Assembly (NCBI GenBank): GCA_023053545.1
Contig: JAKZAN010000007.1
Coordinates: 6,882,001 to 6,946,000 of the forward strand
DNA length: 64,000 nucleotides
Direction of reading: 5' to 3'
Origin: Lepidurus packardi
Lineage: Eukaryota; Arthropoda; Branchiopoda; Notostraca; Triopsidae
Positions 1 to 12,655 of the stretch are shown here, one piece after another. The position numbers and the translations under genes were made by a program. The notes under the pieces are model-generated. The model searched no databases. It was not told the DNA's origin and saw only the letters and a list, made by a program, of their open reading frames with translations. Every line of letters starts with the position of its first letter. The first letter of the stretch is position 1.

Positions 1-2396
1 GTACCGTTGTATTAAGAGATAAACTTGCGGTATCCTCCTAGCAAAAAATACCAAGTCGTGAATATGTTCTGATCCTGGGGTCGCTGTGATCACATGCACA
101 TCCCAAACCACAAAGTAAGGAACATGATCTAGTATCTTGTTCCGACCAGAGTTTGGCCAGAATACTCTGCCACCTGCTCCTTGGAGGATTCTAGCTTTCC
201 TTGTCTTCTCTCAGTTGCCCTGACGTCAAGCACTCTAATTAGCGGTCCTCGGCTTTGCAGACTGATGGAACTGGGACGGAGAGGGAGTGGGATGAAAGAC
301 CATCACAATTCAAGCTGTTTTTAGCTCTCGCTTTTTTTAACGTACATTTTTTGGCGTGGTCCGTTTGTTTGTCTTACGAGTTTTGAGTTTCCTTTTATTT
401 TATTTTTATATTGTTCGAAGAAGGCGGCCGCATGCTTGTACGAGTAGCGCACGAGCTTCCCGAAGGAAGTTTACCGATAAGATGTTGAAGCAGCTTATGA
501 ACTGCGCTACAGGAAGCTCGATTGCTTAAAACTTGGCGGGGTTCATAACGCCATGCAAGGGTCCAGGCTAATGTATCGTAGGAGTATTAGGAATGTAGGT
601 ACTTTGAGGTTCCAACTTTGGGTCTCGGTTTTCCTTGACTGGGTTCAAGCAGGCAAATTTCCGGACGTCAGATCTTTGAATATGCTATTTATTTTTTTGT
701 GGGGCAGAGTATTTTTGCTTTTGCTCCACCAACCTTGTTTTGATATATAACATCGTCGATCATCGCTAGAAGACGTCGGGGGAACAAAATGAGAGCCGAT
801 TGCAGGCATAGGAACCTTGGAAATATGTGGGGGGGGGTTCTTTCCCTTTTTCCTTTTTTGGTGAATAATCTTTTTCTTTTTTCGCGAACTCAGATGGAGG
901 TGTAAGGCTTAACCATTTGATCGCAATGCGAATTATAGTAACAAGAGGTTTAGTAACAAGAGGTTTAGTAACAAGAGGCTTCAAGCAATGGAGGGTAACA
1001 TTGATATTTGGTAGCTTTCGTTAACTTTCTTTGGGAGAGTTCGTCCGAGTCGGTGAAGGCGACGGGAGCTCAACAGGTGCAATCGATCGTTGTGTGTTTG
1101 TGTAGTACGTTGTATGTCGCCGACGAAGAAAATGGGGAGAAAAGCGCAGGCAAACAAACCAACCAGCCTCTTTTATCCAGGGCTAATATCTAAATCCCAA
1201 GCACGAAAACTTGATGACTTTACTTGATTCCAACAACAAGTGGAAAAAGAAAAGGCAGACCAATCCCTTTCATCGTTTTGTCTGAAGCCTCTTGGAAGTA
1301 ATTACAGTTCGGTTGACCGACTGAGGCTGATAACCTGGTGGAATCGCCAATTACGCCCCAAAAATGAAAGAAGAAAAAGTCTGAGAAGACATTCCTGACT
1401 CATGTGCCCCAATACCGCAAATATTATGATTCAGCCCACAGAAAAATATTTTTCTTTTTTTGTGTGTGTGCTTGGTTTCCAGTTTCGGGCGTGCTATGAA
1501 GTTTTGTGCTGCTTATCGTCTGGGGAAATGTTTTGAGCCACAGCGAAATTTTCCAGCTTTATGCGAATACATAGCATAGAACAACAAGGAAAGGACACGC
1601 AAAAGAAAGTAACGGTTAGAAAACCGTCCTAGTTGTACTCCACGGTGTCCGCTCTTCGTATGTAAAACTTGGAGAACAGGAAGCACCCTGTTCATTCGTG
1701 AATAACATGTTTCAGTTTCAATTGACACGATGCTGAGGCTCCCGAAGAAGAAAATCAATAACTTTTCTACCAGCTTCAAACTAGCCTTTTATTTTTCCTT
1801 TTCTTTATAGAGATTTTTTTTTTTTTGCTATTAGCCTTAAACAAGCCTGGCCATGTCTATAGTTTTGAAACGAAAAGTGAAGAGAATGTTTTCCTTGCGT
1901 TAGGGTTGGCAAATTTGTAGGAAAAAAGCCAAGATACGCGTGAGGACTCGAAATAGCCCGAACAGTTCGAAGGAATCTGTAAGATGTAGGAGGCGGGTGT
2001 TGCTAATCAAACAGAAATATTCGGATCTCCTACAAGCAGACGGATGTGAGGGCATTATGGAAATTGGTATTGGTTTCAATTGATGGGATCAAGGAAGAAA
2101 CATCTCTAAGGAAAATGCGGAAGAAACAGATGCAAGAACTTCCCAGGAAACTTTGTACCCAATTGACTTTGAAAAGCCTTTCTCGTGTTCGTTAAAGTAA
2201 TCCCTATTTAAGTAACCGCTATTTTTACGATTACTTTTAGAAACAAGTTCCATTTTAATTTTTTAGAACTGTTTTTAAGGCCGTTTTTAGGAAGCATCTG
2301 TTTCCGTTTGGTAATGCGAAATGACAATGCTAGATAAGACTATTGATTGGTCTGTAAACCTTGGTTAATCCGTTTGTGTTTTTACTATTTTGACAG
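1..2396. other. Non-coding upstream stretch, probably a long RhoGEF intron
   Basis: No convincing coding exon on either strand. The first RhoGEF exon begins after a pyrimidine-rich acceptor at 2394-2396 and needs one base from an upstream exon, so the transcript should start left of the window or in an unrecognised exon here. The stretch is AT-rich with short homopolymer runs. It also holds a 15-bp triplicate (938-982) and an interleaved inverted-repeat pair (444-520), listed separately. Confidence 0.6.
938..982. repeat. 15-bp tandem repeat, three copies
   Basis: The unit GTAACAAGAGGTTTA is repeated at 938-952 and 953-967. A third copy at 968-982 differs only in its last bases. The 15-bp length keeps frame and gives a repeated KPLVT on the minus strand, but no other coding signal is present there. 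Confidence 0.9.
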
Positions 2397-5300
2397 AGGA
2401 TGACTTACGTCATTTACACGCCATTCAGGATAGTATACATCGCATGCGGGAAGCCAACACACGAGTTGCCCATGGACAGGTAATTAATTTAGACGTTTCC
2501 AGTTAGCACGCCAAGTTTGAACTTGAGGTTTTAGGATGGACTGTTTAAAGTGGATTACGTGCTTTACTTGTTTAACACCCTTTCCTTTTTACTCCTGAGC
2601 AAAACATTTTCCCTCGAACTTCGTTTGTCTCGATTTTTTTTCTTTTTCTTTGGGGGGAGGGGGGGTCTGCAATCCCTTTGGCTACGATCGTTTTTTAAGG
2701 TTACAAGTCGTGAATCTTCTACACTTGCCTCTCCCACACTGCACAAGACTGACGATGATTTATAAAACCGGGATTTATTCGTCTAACAAAATGAGATTTT
2801 ATTGATTAAATGTAACTCCGAATTCTTCGTTTCTTTTTCCTCCCCCAAAACTTGTCCCGTGCAGTTGGATCAGGAGCTTCGAAAAACGTTGAGCGCCTCT
2901 TGCCCATCCTTATCCCAAGAACCGCTTGATGCTCAGGACATGTCGTGGTTGGATTCACCTTCTCCACCTACATGGGGTAAATTATATATTAGGTCGTAGT
3001 AACTTTTTTTGCAGTCAAAAAGTGATATTACCTTTACCCACATTTTTCAATATGCATATTTTATACTTTCGTTCCCAGAGAAAGAAGTCCGGAATGATGA
3101 TGCGACCAAACGACGGAGGAGTTGGACTGGCTTTGCAGATAAAGACAGAAAACATCCTTTGCCACGCAGGCAGCGCAGGTATCCCAAGATTTTTATTTAA
3201 AAAAAAAAGAAAATTTACTATTGCGATAAAATGTATGCGACATATTTGGAGATGGCTAACTGGGCGTACTAACATTGTAAGCCAGCATGATTGTAATTTG
3301 CTTTGGAACCGAATTACTGGCCTTTTGCTTTTGCACTGGACGAGACGGGTCGTTGGTTCGAGGGGGGTAATTGGGGTACCTGGAGGCAATCCGTATTTTT
3401 CGTCTTTTTCCAAAGCATTGAGCTTTCCAGAGTCGAAAATTGGAAGAACACGTCTTTCTCTCGTTGCGTTCGTTCGTATTCCCATACAAGAAGAAAGAAA
3501 AGGCAGAAAAGATTCCTTTTTAATAATTTTTTACTCAGTTTCACCTACGCAGTATACTAGTAAAGCCTAAAGAGCGTAAGCTGAAGCTGTGCTACATATA
3601 GACTCGACCCTCGTCTTTTGTTTTCCGACTTACATTGGCTTCGATTTTCAAGAAATGACGATGGCTGAGAGTCTCTTTTATCCAGAAAGGCAGCTCTGAT
3701 ATGCCCTGGTTGTTATGGATCCGGGCACTCTAGCGATTTTTTTTTACACGCGTCAGATACGCCATTGGAACCCTTGTTTGTATTGTACTGTGGGGTCCTG
3801 TATTTTTGCGATGATGTCTTGTTATATTGTTAAGGCTTGGCTTATGTAGTGTGCTGCGTGTTGTCTTTGTTTCCTGTCCCAGTATCAGTTTAAGCAGCCT
3901 GGAAACGGACGGGGAAGGTGACAATGATGACGGAGAGGGGGGCTTGAATGGAGAGAGACATAACGACGGGGTACCAGCCTCGTCCAGCGACGGTCAAGAC
4001 GTGGTGGATGGTTGGACAGTTCGCAACTTGTTAAATAATAAAAACAAGAAACTGGCCAAGCAGTCCACTCAGTCCTTGTCCGACTACCAGGATCCATTGT
4101 TACCGGAAGGGGACGGTGGCATCCGAGACGGAGGGACCAGTACAGTTGCCGACCGGGAGCGGGAAGGCAGTTTGACTTCGTCCTCGTCACGGCTTACCAC
4201 TGGCTTTGGCTTAGGAGGCTTTGGGGCAGGATTAACCGGCTTGGGAGCAATTGCCAGGTTATCCCTTCAGAAGTCCATTTCGACGCCATCCATCTTGGCC
4301 GTGCAAGACGGAGCACGGTTAGGAACAGGCGTATCCCGGAATGGATTAAACACTGGCCCTACCTCGTAAGTTTGCTGCTTAAACTTCGGTGTCCGTAAGG
4401 GCTTATGGTTGAACATTGAAAGGGCAGTAGCCACCAAAAATTATTTTACCTTTAAAAAGTTGACCTACAAAATCTACGTTTTTAATAGAACGCTTTTTTC
4501 CATTAGACACTCACTAGTATGTAAGCTATTAAAGAAAGAAATTTTGAAAAATTTAATCATTGAATTTTGGAAAATTTGGAAAATTGAATTGTTTTTCGGA
4601 CATCACAGACATCGGACATCATCTGTGGCACCTCGTAAGCTTTAGCACTGACGGTAACCATGGTAGAAAGTACCGTAAACCAGGTCGCGGTACGTATGTG
4701 GCGTCAGGACCAAATGTTTTGTATGCTCGGAACTCGCGAAACGCTAAAGTTAAACATGTGAAACGAAGTTAATCGTTTTTAAAATTATGTACATTTACAC
4801 GCATCTGTCAAACTCCTTTTTGGTGGCTACTGTTGCTCTTTAACGTGCTAGCGAGAAGTGTGAGGGTGGGTAATGAAGCACCGCATGTTTTTCATGTTTT
4901 GTTTTGTTTGGGGATTGTGTTGGAAGGAACAACTAACTTGGACAGACGTGGAACGCCTTCGGTATTAGTTGTCTAACTTTGTGTGTTACGAAACGGTTCT
5001 TAGGCACGGCTTGGGCTGAGTTCTTTTATTTTATTCTGTTTATAACTGAGTTGATTTTTATTTATTTTTGCGTTCAGTGAATTTATTGCGCTCGCAAGGT
5101 ACGCTGCCGTTGAGAGCGAGACGGAAGATGAGTTGATTCCCTCCTATTTGGACCCGCGAAGCTCCTTGGCCGAACTTATACCCGAGTATTATTTTCCACC
5201 TCTTTTGTTAAAAGTTTTTCCACCATGATTCCTCTTTTAAGATTTTGCTAAGCTCTTTTGTCTTTAAACTGTTTCCTTTCTGTGGGAGCTTCAAGTGATT

Positions 5301-8300
5301 CGTTCAAGTTTTTGCCTTTAACAAAAGTTGAAGCGAATGGAATGTAATATAGCACTTTTGTGTATCCTTAGTCCGTCCTATACGGAAGACGATGATCAGC
5401 ATACCAAAAGGAGGAAAAGAGGTAGCCTCTTTTTCAAGAAGCGCAAAGTAAATCCGATTTTTTAGTTTCCGGATCGCTTGGCGACAACTTTCTGACTTAC
5501 TGTTTTTCCTCTATTTATTTTTTTAGGATAAAGACAAAGCGAAAAAATCAAGTCATCAATTCGTTTCTGTCTGCCATAGCAACTCTCAACTATGCGATGT
5601 TTGCTCAAAACCCCTTACCAATAAAGCCGCTCTTCATTGCGAAAGTAATTAGTTTTCATTGAAGGACCCATTAATTAGCCAACATATTAATGAGCCACTG
5701 TTCAATATGGTTTATATTTTGCATTATTTGTTTTTATTTTTCTTAGATTGCAGGATCAATGTTCATGAAAGTAGTTGCAAGGATCAGGTCTCGGACTGTG
5801 CCAAATTCAAAGCACCGAAGGTAAAGAAGTTGGGTATGAATGGACTTCCTTTTATGTGTCATCTCCGTTTTCTAGGCAACGAAACCAACATTACCCCTCA
5901 AACCTACTAACGTGATGCTGCCCTCGTCATTGCTACCTCACAGCGGTCCGCCTCCGCTACCGCGGAAACCTTCGCTACCCACGCCTACCAGCGCCAAAGA
6001 ACCTACACCTGTCGTGTAAGTTCTATTCATCAAAGTTGCTTTCCGATTGACCAGCCAAGGCACTGATAAACTAGGAATAGAGCCTAGACTAGTTACTCAA
6101 ATCATTAAAGCGATGCTTTTAAAGACACAAAAATCTAAAAATACGAAAAGATTCGCTAAATTTATGTTTAAAAAAATAAACTGACCTACGATTTTATGTT
6201 GATTATTCCACAAGCATACGCAAAGGCTTCTCACAATGGCGGCGAGTTGCCACTAAGCTTGGGGTCAAGTAAGTTGACCAAAAAGATGGTCGCGCATGGG
6301 TTCTCACTTTATATTTTTCCCAGCCACTCCAAGCATGGACACTTTCGCGTCACAAATTTTCGCCACCTCCGTTTCTAAGTTCACGTGTCTGGATTGGGTG
6401 TATGTCAGAAACTCCTTATTTTTTTATATTCTCCATATCGAATGGGCTTTAAACGCAAGGAGAGCAAAAAAAACGCAGCGCACGGCTGATTTTTTCTTAC
6501 GTTTTAGGTTGGAATGTTTTTTGTTTTTTTTGCAATAATTTACCCTTTAGTATTTGTTGTATTTTTTTGCTGCCTTTCCACCCGAAAGTAATAACGTTTT
6601 TTCTTCGTACAGCAAAGTCATCAGCGAGGAAAAAGAAGCCGAGCCACCTGTAGAAGAAGTCGTGAACAAGTAAAAGACACAATTTTGTATTTTTTTACTG
6701 GTACACATTGTTACTTTGCATTTTATGTAAATCGGTTTTGTGCAGTGTGTTGGTGGAGACGATGCTGGAAAACAATTTCGTGTCAATCGAATCCTTGGAA
6801 GACGGTAGACATGTTTCTTTTTTCGACTTGCATGCTGATTCCAAGGATCGGCTAGGCGTTTCACCGGCGGATATCAAAGACCTGGATTTAGACCCCGAGC
6901 TGGGCGTTATTGATGAAGAAGCAGAAGCATGGGTCGGCACCGTAGAGCGCCACGTAAGTTTTCCAATTGCGCCTTTTTCCTTCTCACATTGTTCCATGTT
7001 AACTTTCCAATTTATCTTGACTGGCGTTGCTAGGTTTCGAAGAAGATGAAAGACAAGGATGTGAAACGACAGGAACACATCTACGAGTTCATTATGACCG
7101 AGAAACACCATTGCCTAACATTGAAAGTTATGCAGAAGGTAATTGTATCATTGTATTTTCATTCCTTGTTTCTATTTTTAGTTTATTTTTAAACTTCTTA
7201 AACTGATGTGTTATTTCGTTCATGCTTTTACAACCTTTGGTGAAGCGGAAACTGTTCTTTGAGAGCTAAAATAACTTTTTTTTAGGTTTTCGCAGAAGGC
7301 ATGCGAAGAGACTTGAACTATCCTCGGGAAATATTGGAGCGTTTATTTCCGTGTTTGGAAGAACTCTTGGATTACCACTTGAACTTCCTTCGTCGCTTAA
7401 GGCGTCGACAACGACAAGAATCTGTCGTGGCTACTCTGGAAGATATCTTAAGGGCGCAGTTTTCCGGAGCTTTAGGTAAAAAAAAAAGAAGACAAGAACT
7501 TGGAAGATTAGTAGGCGTTAAGCCATGAAAGAGGCCATCCAAGTCAGATTTAAACTGACGTGGTGCCCCGGGGTATCGTTTTCTTGCGTAGGAGATCAGT
7601 TGCGCAGCTTGTATGGTGAGTTTTGTAGTCGCCATAAAGAGGCCGTGTCGTTGTACAAAGACATTCTCAAAGAGGATCGTAAATTCCAAGCCTTTGTACG
7701 GCAGTGCAGTTTCAACCCATTGTGCAAGAAGAAAGGCATCCCTGAATGTATCTTGTTCGTCACGCAGCGCATCACCAAGTACCCCCTCCTCATTGATCCA
7801 CTCATCAAAACGTCCCGCGAAAACAAGGAAGAGTGTAACAAGCTCCAGGAAGTGCTCGCCTTGGTCAAAGTAAGCAAAACGGTGTCTCTTACGAGATTTC
7901 AGGGACATTCCAACACTTTCCTTGCGCGATCCACACGTCCGTTTTCTAACAACTTTCCTTTTCCTCTTACCTTTCTAGGATATTTTGGTGGGTGTCAATG
8001 CCCAGGTTGCTGAGAAAGAGAGGAAGCAACGTTTATTGGAAATTTACAACAAAATCGATGCCAAGTCTGCCACCTTATGGCGTAATAAGAAGTTCAAAAA
8101 ATCAGATTTGTTGTCAGGCAACCGACGCCTTATGTAAGCTTTCTGCACTCGATTTGTACCTTATATCCGCTCTTACGTGACAGAAGCGGACATAATATTG
8201 AAATTATTTCTTTTGAAATGTAGGTTCGAAGGCGTAGCGTATTTAAACAATGCAAGAGGCAAAGTTCAACTAGTTACCGTTGTAGTATTATCTGATGTGG

Positions 8301-10922
8301 TATTCTTTCTGCAAGAATCCAATCAAAAGTTTTACTTTGTTACCCAGGATACGAAAGTAACATTTCTATAGTTCTAATCAATATGGAGTTAATTTCTAGT
8401 AACACCTTTATGGGGTTAATGTAGGCCGGAGTCGTGTCCCTGCAGAAGTTGTTGGTGAGGGAGAAAGCTGGACAGGATTCTCGTAGTATTTATTTAATTA
8501 GCTCGAATCCTGCTGAGCCGGAAATGTATGAATTACAGTGTCAAAGCCCGCGTGAAAAGAAGCAATGGATTGATACCATTAGGTAACTTTTTCCCGATTG
8601 TATACCAAGAAGAATAGCTTTACTTTTAAACAATTTTGAGACGAATTGTAATTATGAACTTTTTGCCGTAAAGGTCCGCTGTTGAATGTTGTCCTGAAGA
8701 CGAAAACGTGGAACAGAACGACTCTGAAGAACAGCGAAAGTTAATGGAAGCCCGTTCAGTGAAACTTCGCCAGCTGCTAAGTAAAGAATCCTGGAAACGA
8801 GTTTCAGTAAAATATCCCTTTTCTAACTTGTTGTGTGTGTAGGTGGATTGAAGGACAAGGATCGAGAGTTGGCCCAGATCCTGGAAACAAAGATGCAGAT
8901 GTTAGGCGAGTTGGTGGAAGCTGTTGGCGTGGGCGGACCTGAGGAAGCAGGTTTTGCTGTGATAGGGCAACAGGATCCACCCAAGTACGGCAGTTTGGTT
9001 GTTGAGCCCTTGGATATCCCTACGGCGAAAGAAACTACTAATCGTGCGCTACATGTAACTGTTTTTACATTAGGATATTATAGCGTACTTAATTCACATA
9101 AATTGCACACTTGTAGGAAGCTCACCGTCTGTCGTGCATTATTTATGGTCATCCCTCAGCAAATCTAGCACGAAGCGTGTCCAGCGCGGGAGAAAAACAT
9201 AGCGAGACATTCAGCTTGCCGTCGTTGCCCAGGCGAGCAGAAACGTTTGGTGGATTTGACAATCCTACACAACCCACCCCTTTGCTATTGCTAGCGAAAA
9301 GTAAGTTTTTGCTGTTACGCACGTACTTGTGAGAGAAATTGCCTTGTAATTATACGTAATGTAGTTGACTATGGCTCTTGATCGCTTTTCACTTTGGCTT
9401 ATTCGGTTGTGAAAGGTCGATATAATTATGCTTATGTGTTTTTGTAGTGGGGAAGAAGAAGTTGGAAGCGTCAGACCAATCATGCTCGTCAAAGAATTCT
9501 GATAGTCCAATTATGATGGTACATATATATAGCTTCTTGCGTGTATATGGCTGTATTTAATGAGTTCTTGCTTTAGGAAAGTATGGATTGGTCTTGCCAG
9601 TCTCTGTCTATACCCCCATCGCCCACATCCAGTCAAGTGAAAGAGCAATACGCAGCTGGTTTGCATCTGACACATCATTTGAATACGTTAATGTGTATTG
9701 TGTCGAGTCAGTTAACAGCGATCGAAAGGTAGTTTGAATATTTTCGTTTCCAGAGATATTAAGGAGAACCGCTTTTTCGTAGCTTGAAGGCAGAGTTGGT
9801 TGAATCTCGAATAGGTTGCGCCAATTTCAGTACGCAACCCAAGCACAGTCATAACCAACGCTTAGAAGAGCTTCGCAATTTGCAGGACAAGTTTTCGCAG
9901 GAAAAGGCGGAATGGTTGCGGGAGAGAACAGCTCAAGAAGAAAGTTTGACAGAACAAAACAAGCAATTGCAAAAGCTGCAGGTAAGTGAGCGAAGCTAAG
10001 TGCATTTTAATTTGCCGCTGTGTTAGCACTTTACTTTAGCTTTTTAAATAAATGTGGCACGTTTTTTAATTAGGAGCAATTGAAGACGGAACAAGCGGAT
10101 ATAAAGCAACAGCGAGAGAATTTATACCAAAAACTGGAGGCTTTAAAGAGCCAGGGAATCATCCTTAGTCCTACAATGACTGTGGTAGGCGTGGCACAAC
10201 CACAACAGCAGCACGATGAACCCTTACATCATGTTCCCTCCTCAGCTGCCTTAAACTCGACAACCTCTACTTCACCCAACATGGTTTCCGGGTCAAATCA
10301 GTCGCCTTCCGGGTTAGATCCCCGCCGAAAGCCCGATCCACCCAAGAAAAGCTTGGCTAATTTGTCGTCGGGTATGAACCACGCGTCGAGCTCAAGTTTG
10401 CTCACTAAGAAGGATAGTTCTGGCAATTTACCTTTGCCACCCAATCTACTGAGTGCCACGAATCAGCAAAAGGCGGCCGTGGTGGTTAGCAACGTGCACG
10501 TGAAGCAGCAACTGCCCATGAAACTTGCCAAACTAGGGAGCAGTAGTATGACTTCGCAAGCTAGCGGGGGTGGAGCCATTTCTCCCCAGAGTGGAGGAGG
10601 ACACCAGCTACTGCCTTTGAGACTGTCGGAGAACTTGGAGAAAAGGAGTCCAAAAAACAATTCGGAAAAACGGTTAAGTTCGAATAGTTTCAGCCCGCCC
10701 ACCCGAACGGAAGCCAGTGGTTCCGTTACAATGACCCATACTAGAACAGGCAGTAGCCCAGCTGCTATTATCCCGCAGTATCACCCCCGTTTACCAACAG
10801 CACCCAAGCCTGGTATCACACGGCCCGATTTTTCTCTTCCCGGCGCAGGAAGCGAGAATATTGTTCAAGTTCAGAGACGAGTTCACGATCCTGAAACCAA
10901 TCAAGACATCCTTTTCTTCTAA
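2397..10922 (+). CDS. Lbc-family Rho guanine nucleotide exchange factor (AKAP13/ARHGEF2/ARHGEF18 group), 5' partial
   Basis: Exchange factor predicted to load GTP on RhoA-type GTPases. Exons: 2397-2479, 2865-2976, 3079-3178, 3883-4365, 5078-5185, 5372-5447, 5527-5644, 5747-5820, 5876-6015, 6613-6669, 6746-6953, 7034-7138, 7286-7475, 7592-7869, 7979-8133, 8224-8356, 8425-8582, 8674-8780, 8843-9054, 9117-9300, 9448-9518, 9577-9728, 9783-9981, 10074-10922. About 1449 codons are visible and all phases close. Order of parts: acidic/Ser-rich N-terminus; a C1-like zinc finger over 5527-5820 (CDVC, CRINVH); a DH domain over 7034-8070 with the hallmark ECILFVTQRITKYPLL; a PH domain over 8224-8582 (VSLQKLLVRE, MYEL); a charged coiled coil over 9783-10150; and a long Ser/Pro-rich tail ending NQDILFF. 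DH-PH text with a C1 finger upstream is typical of this group; the Drosophila relative is cysts (p114RhoGEF). No PDZ or RGS-like domain is seen. The exact orthologue is not settled. Confidence 0.93.
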
Positions 10923-11806
10923 TGCGCTGTTTTTCTTTTTAATTACTACCAAAAACTGTTTTGATTGCTCAGTTTTGATTATCTTTGTTACTTTTCCTTT
11001 AGCAACAACATTCTTGGACACACCGGTTACTCTACATCTTTTTTGGTCTACTGCTCATTGGGCAGTGTATGTGATGGATTGGGTTTGGCACGCAGCAGAT
11101 AAGGTTGTTGTCGCTAGTTTCCTCCTTCGCTACTACAGCAATTTTTTGTGTGCGTATGGCGGTTTTACACTATTTATATACCAAGAAAAGGCTTGCGCCA
11201 TGTCTCGAAACTTTCCTTTCTCTCGAATTTTCCTAATCATTTGATTCATGGCGAGATCCAGAGGAAACGAGCCAGGGAAACATAAAGAGTTATTTTGTGT
11301 ATGTTGCATCAGTTTTGTCTGTCATTGGCAAACTAATGGCGTGTATCAATCTATGCATAGATCGTGTAGCGTATAGGTTTCACATTCCACTGGTTAGCAG
11401 ACAGGCAATAGTATTTAGCCGTTGGCACTTAGTTTTCTTTGTCCTGTATATTTTTGTACAGAATTTTGTAGTCCTTTAGATAAGGAATAATCATTCCGAC
11501 CTTTTCATTAACCCAAAACGCTGGACTTAGTTTACTTAATCAATGTGTTAATTGAAATTAATTTCCCTAGTGGACATTATTTTGTCGGTTTCAGACTAAA
11601 AACTTGGAACGTAATCGAGAAAATCTTCCCAGCGAATGCTGAGTTTGTATTGTATAGAACACTTCGTAGGGGGAGGGGACATTTTTGCGCTGATTCTCAC
11701 GCTCTCATTTTCTAAGTACGTGCACATGGGTTCTTAATATATATAAAATTTGCAAATAACAAAACCTGGGATGTCCTTTCAGAATAGCGACTTGGCTAAT
11801 GATCTT
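10923..11806. other. RhoGEF 3' UTR and convergent intergenic region
   Basis: Follows the RhoGEF stop TAA (10920-10922) and runs to the stop of the chemosensory gene on the other strand. AT-rich, with no exon-like sequence. I see no canonical AATAAA in the expected place for either gene, so the transcript ends are not assigned. Confidence 0.6.
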
Positions 11807-12655
11807 TTAACCACCCACGTACATCTTGTACAATCGGCTGTACTCGCGTGGGTAATTCTCCTGAACATGTCGCATGACCTTGACGCTAGTTTGTTGTTGG
11901 CGTCGGTCGCAGCCTGGGCATTGTCCCCTTAAAAGGTGAGGTCCCATTCCTACAAAAAAGGCGGTATTTTGTATACAGCTACCGTAATGATATAAGTATT
12001 AATCTCATAATCATTTTTTAAATAACTTCGTTCTCATCCAGCCTGCACTTTCCCCTATGACCTTGCTATACCTTGAGAGAAATATGAGTGAGCAAAAAAC
12101 CTTGACTCCTTGACCGAGTAGGCAAATGCGATTTACTGCTTTGAATCTCGGCTTTCTCAAATGGAGGCGTTTTTGAACGACGGTAGCCGTGAAAAGCCAT
12201 ACTTGGGTTTCAGCATAACGAAGTCATTCAGCAGGGTTTTGTTCACTCGAGGGCTTTTCCTACCAAAGTGAAAGGCCACAAAACTACTAAACAAGTTTCA
12301 GGTATCGAGCAACTTTCTCCCGTGAGATACAAGGGACCTCCTTTCGTAGTCCGACTTAAAAAAAAATTGGCCGCCTTCACAATATGGGTGAACTATTTTC
12401 TTGTTTGCCTAGCTGGAAAGCAAATGCATTAGTAAACTTACGGACAAGTTGTCTGCCAATGTTATCACAAGGTCCTTCGCGTAACATGCACGAGATTTGG
12501 CGACGCATCAAATTGCGGTCTCGGAGGGCCATGTTGACTACAAAAGGTGAAAGCGATGGCATCTGTCTTTTATGACGGACAAGAGTGGTAGAGCTGGATG
12601 CCAATGCACAACTAGCGCAAACCACCGCTACAAAAACCGCCAAGCCTATTCTCAT
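11807..12655 (-). CDS. Chemosensory protein (CSP, OS-D/A10 family)
   Basis: Small secreted carrier of hydrophobic ligands. Two exons: 12655-12442, then 11949-11807 after a 492-bp intron; 118 aa. A signal peptide is clear (MRIGLAVFVAVVCASCALAS), followed by a helix-rich mature chain. The four family cysteines have exact CSP spacing C-x6-C-x18-C-x2-C: CMLREGPC in exon 1 and CPGC in exon 2, with the x18 spacer crossing the splice site. The intron is phase 1, soon after the second cysteine, as is usual for insect CSPs. The C-terminus keeps the HVQENYPREYSRLYKMY pattern. Without the second exon the gene looks truncated, because exon 1 reads through into intron sequence with other residues. Crustaceans have only a few CSP genes. 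The ligand is unknown. Confidence 0.9.

Noticed and set aside
2926-3570. 214-codon plus-strand frame
   Set aside because: Overlaps true RhoGEF exons in another frame and runs through introns.
2397-5185. PDZ or RGS-like domain, which would make the RhoGEF a RhoGEF2/PDZ-RhoGEF orthologue
   Set aside because: No such text in the visible exons. The DH-PH sequence is closer to the AKAP13/ARHGEF2/ARHGEF18 group.
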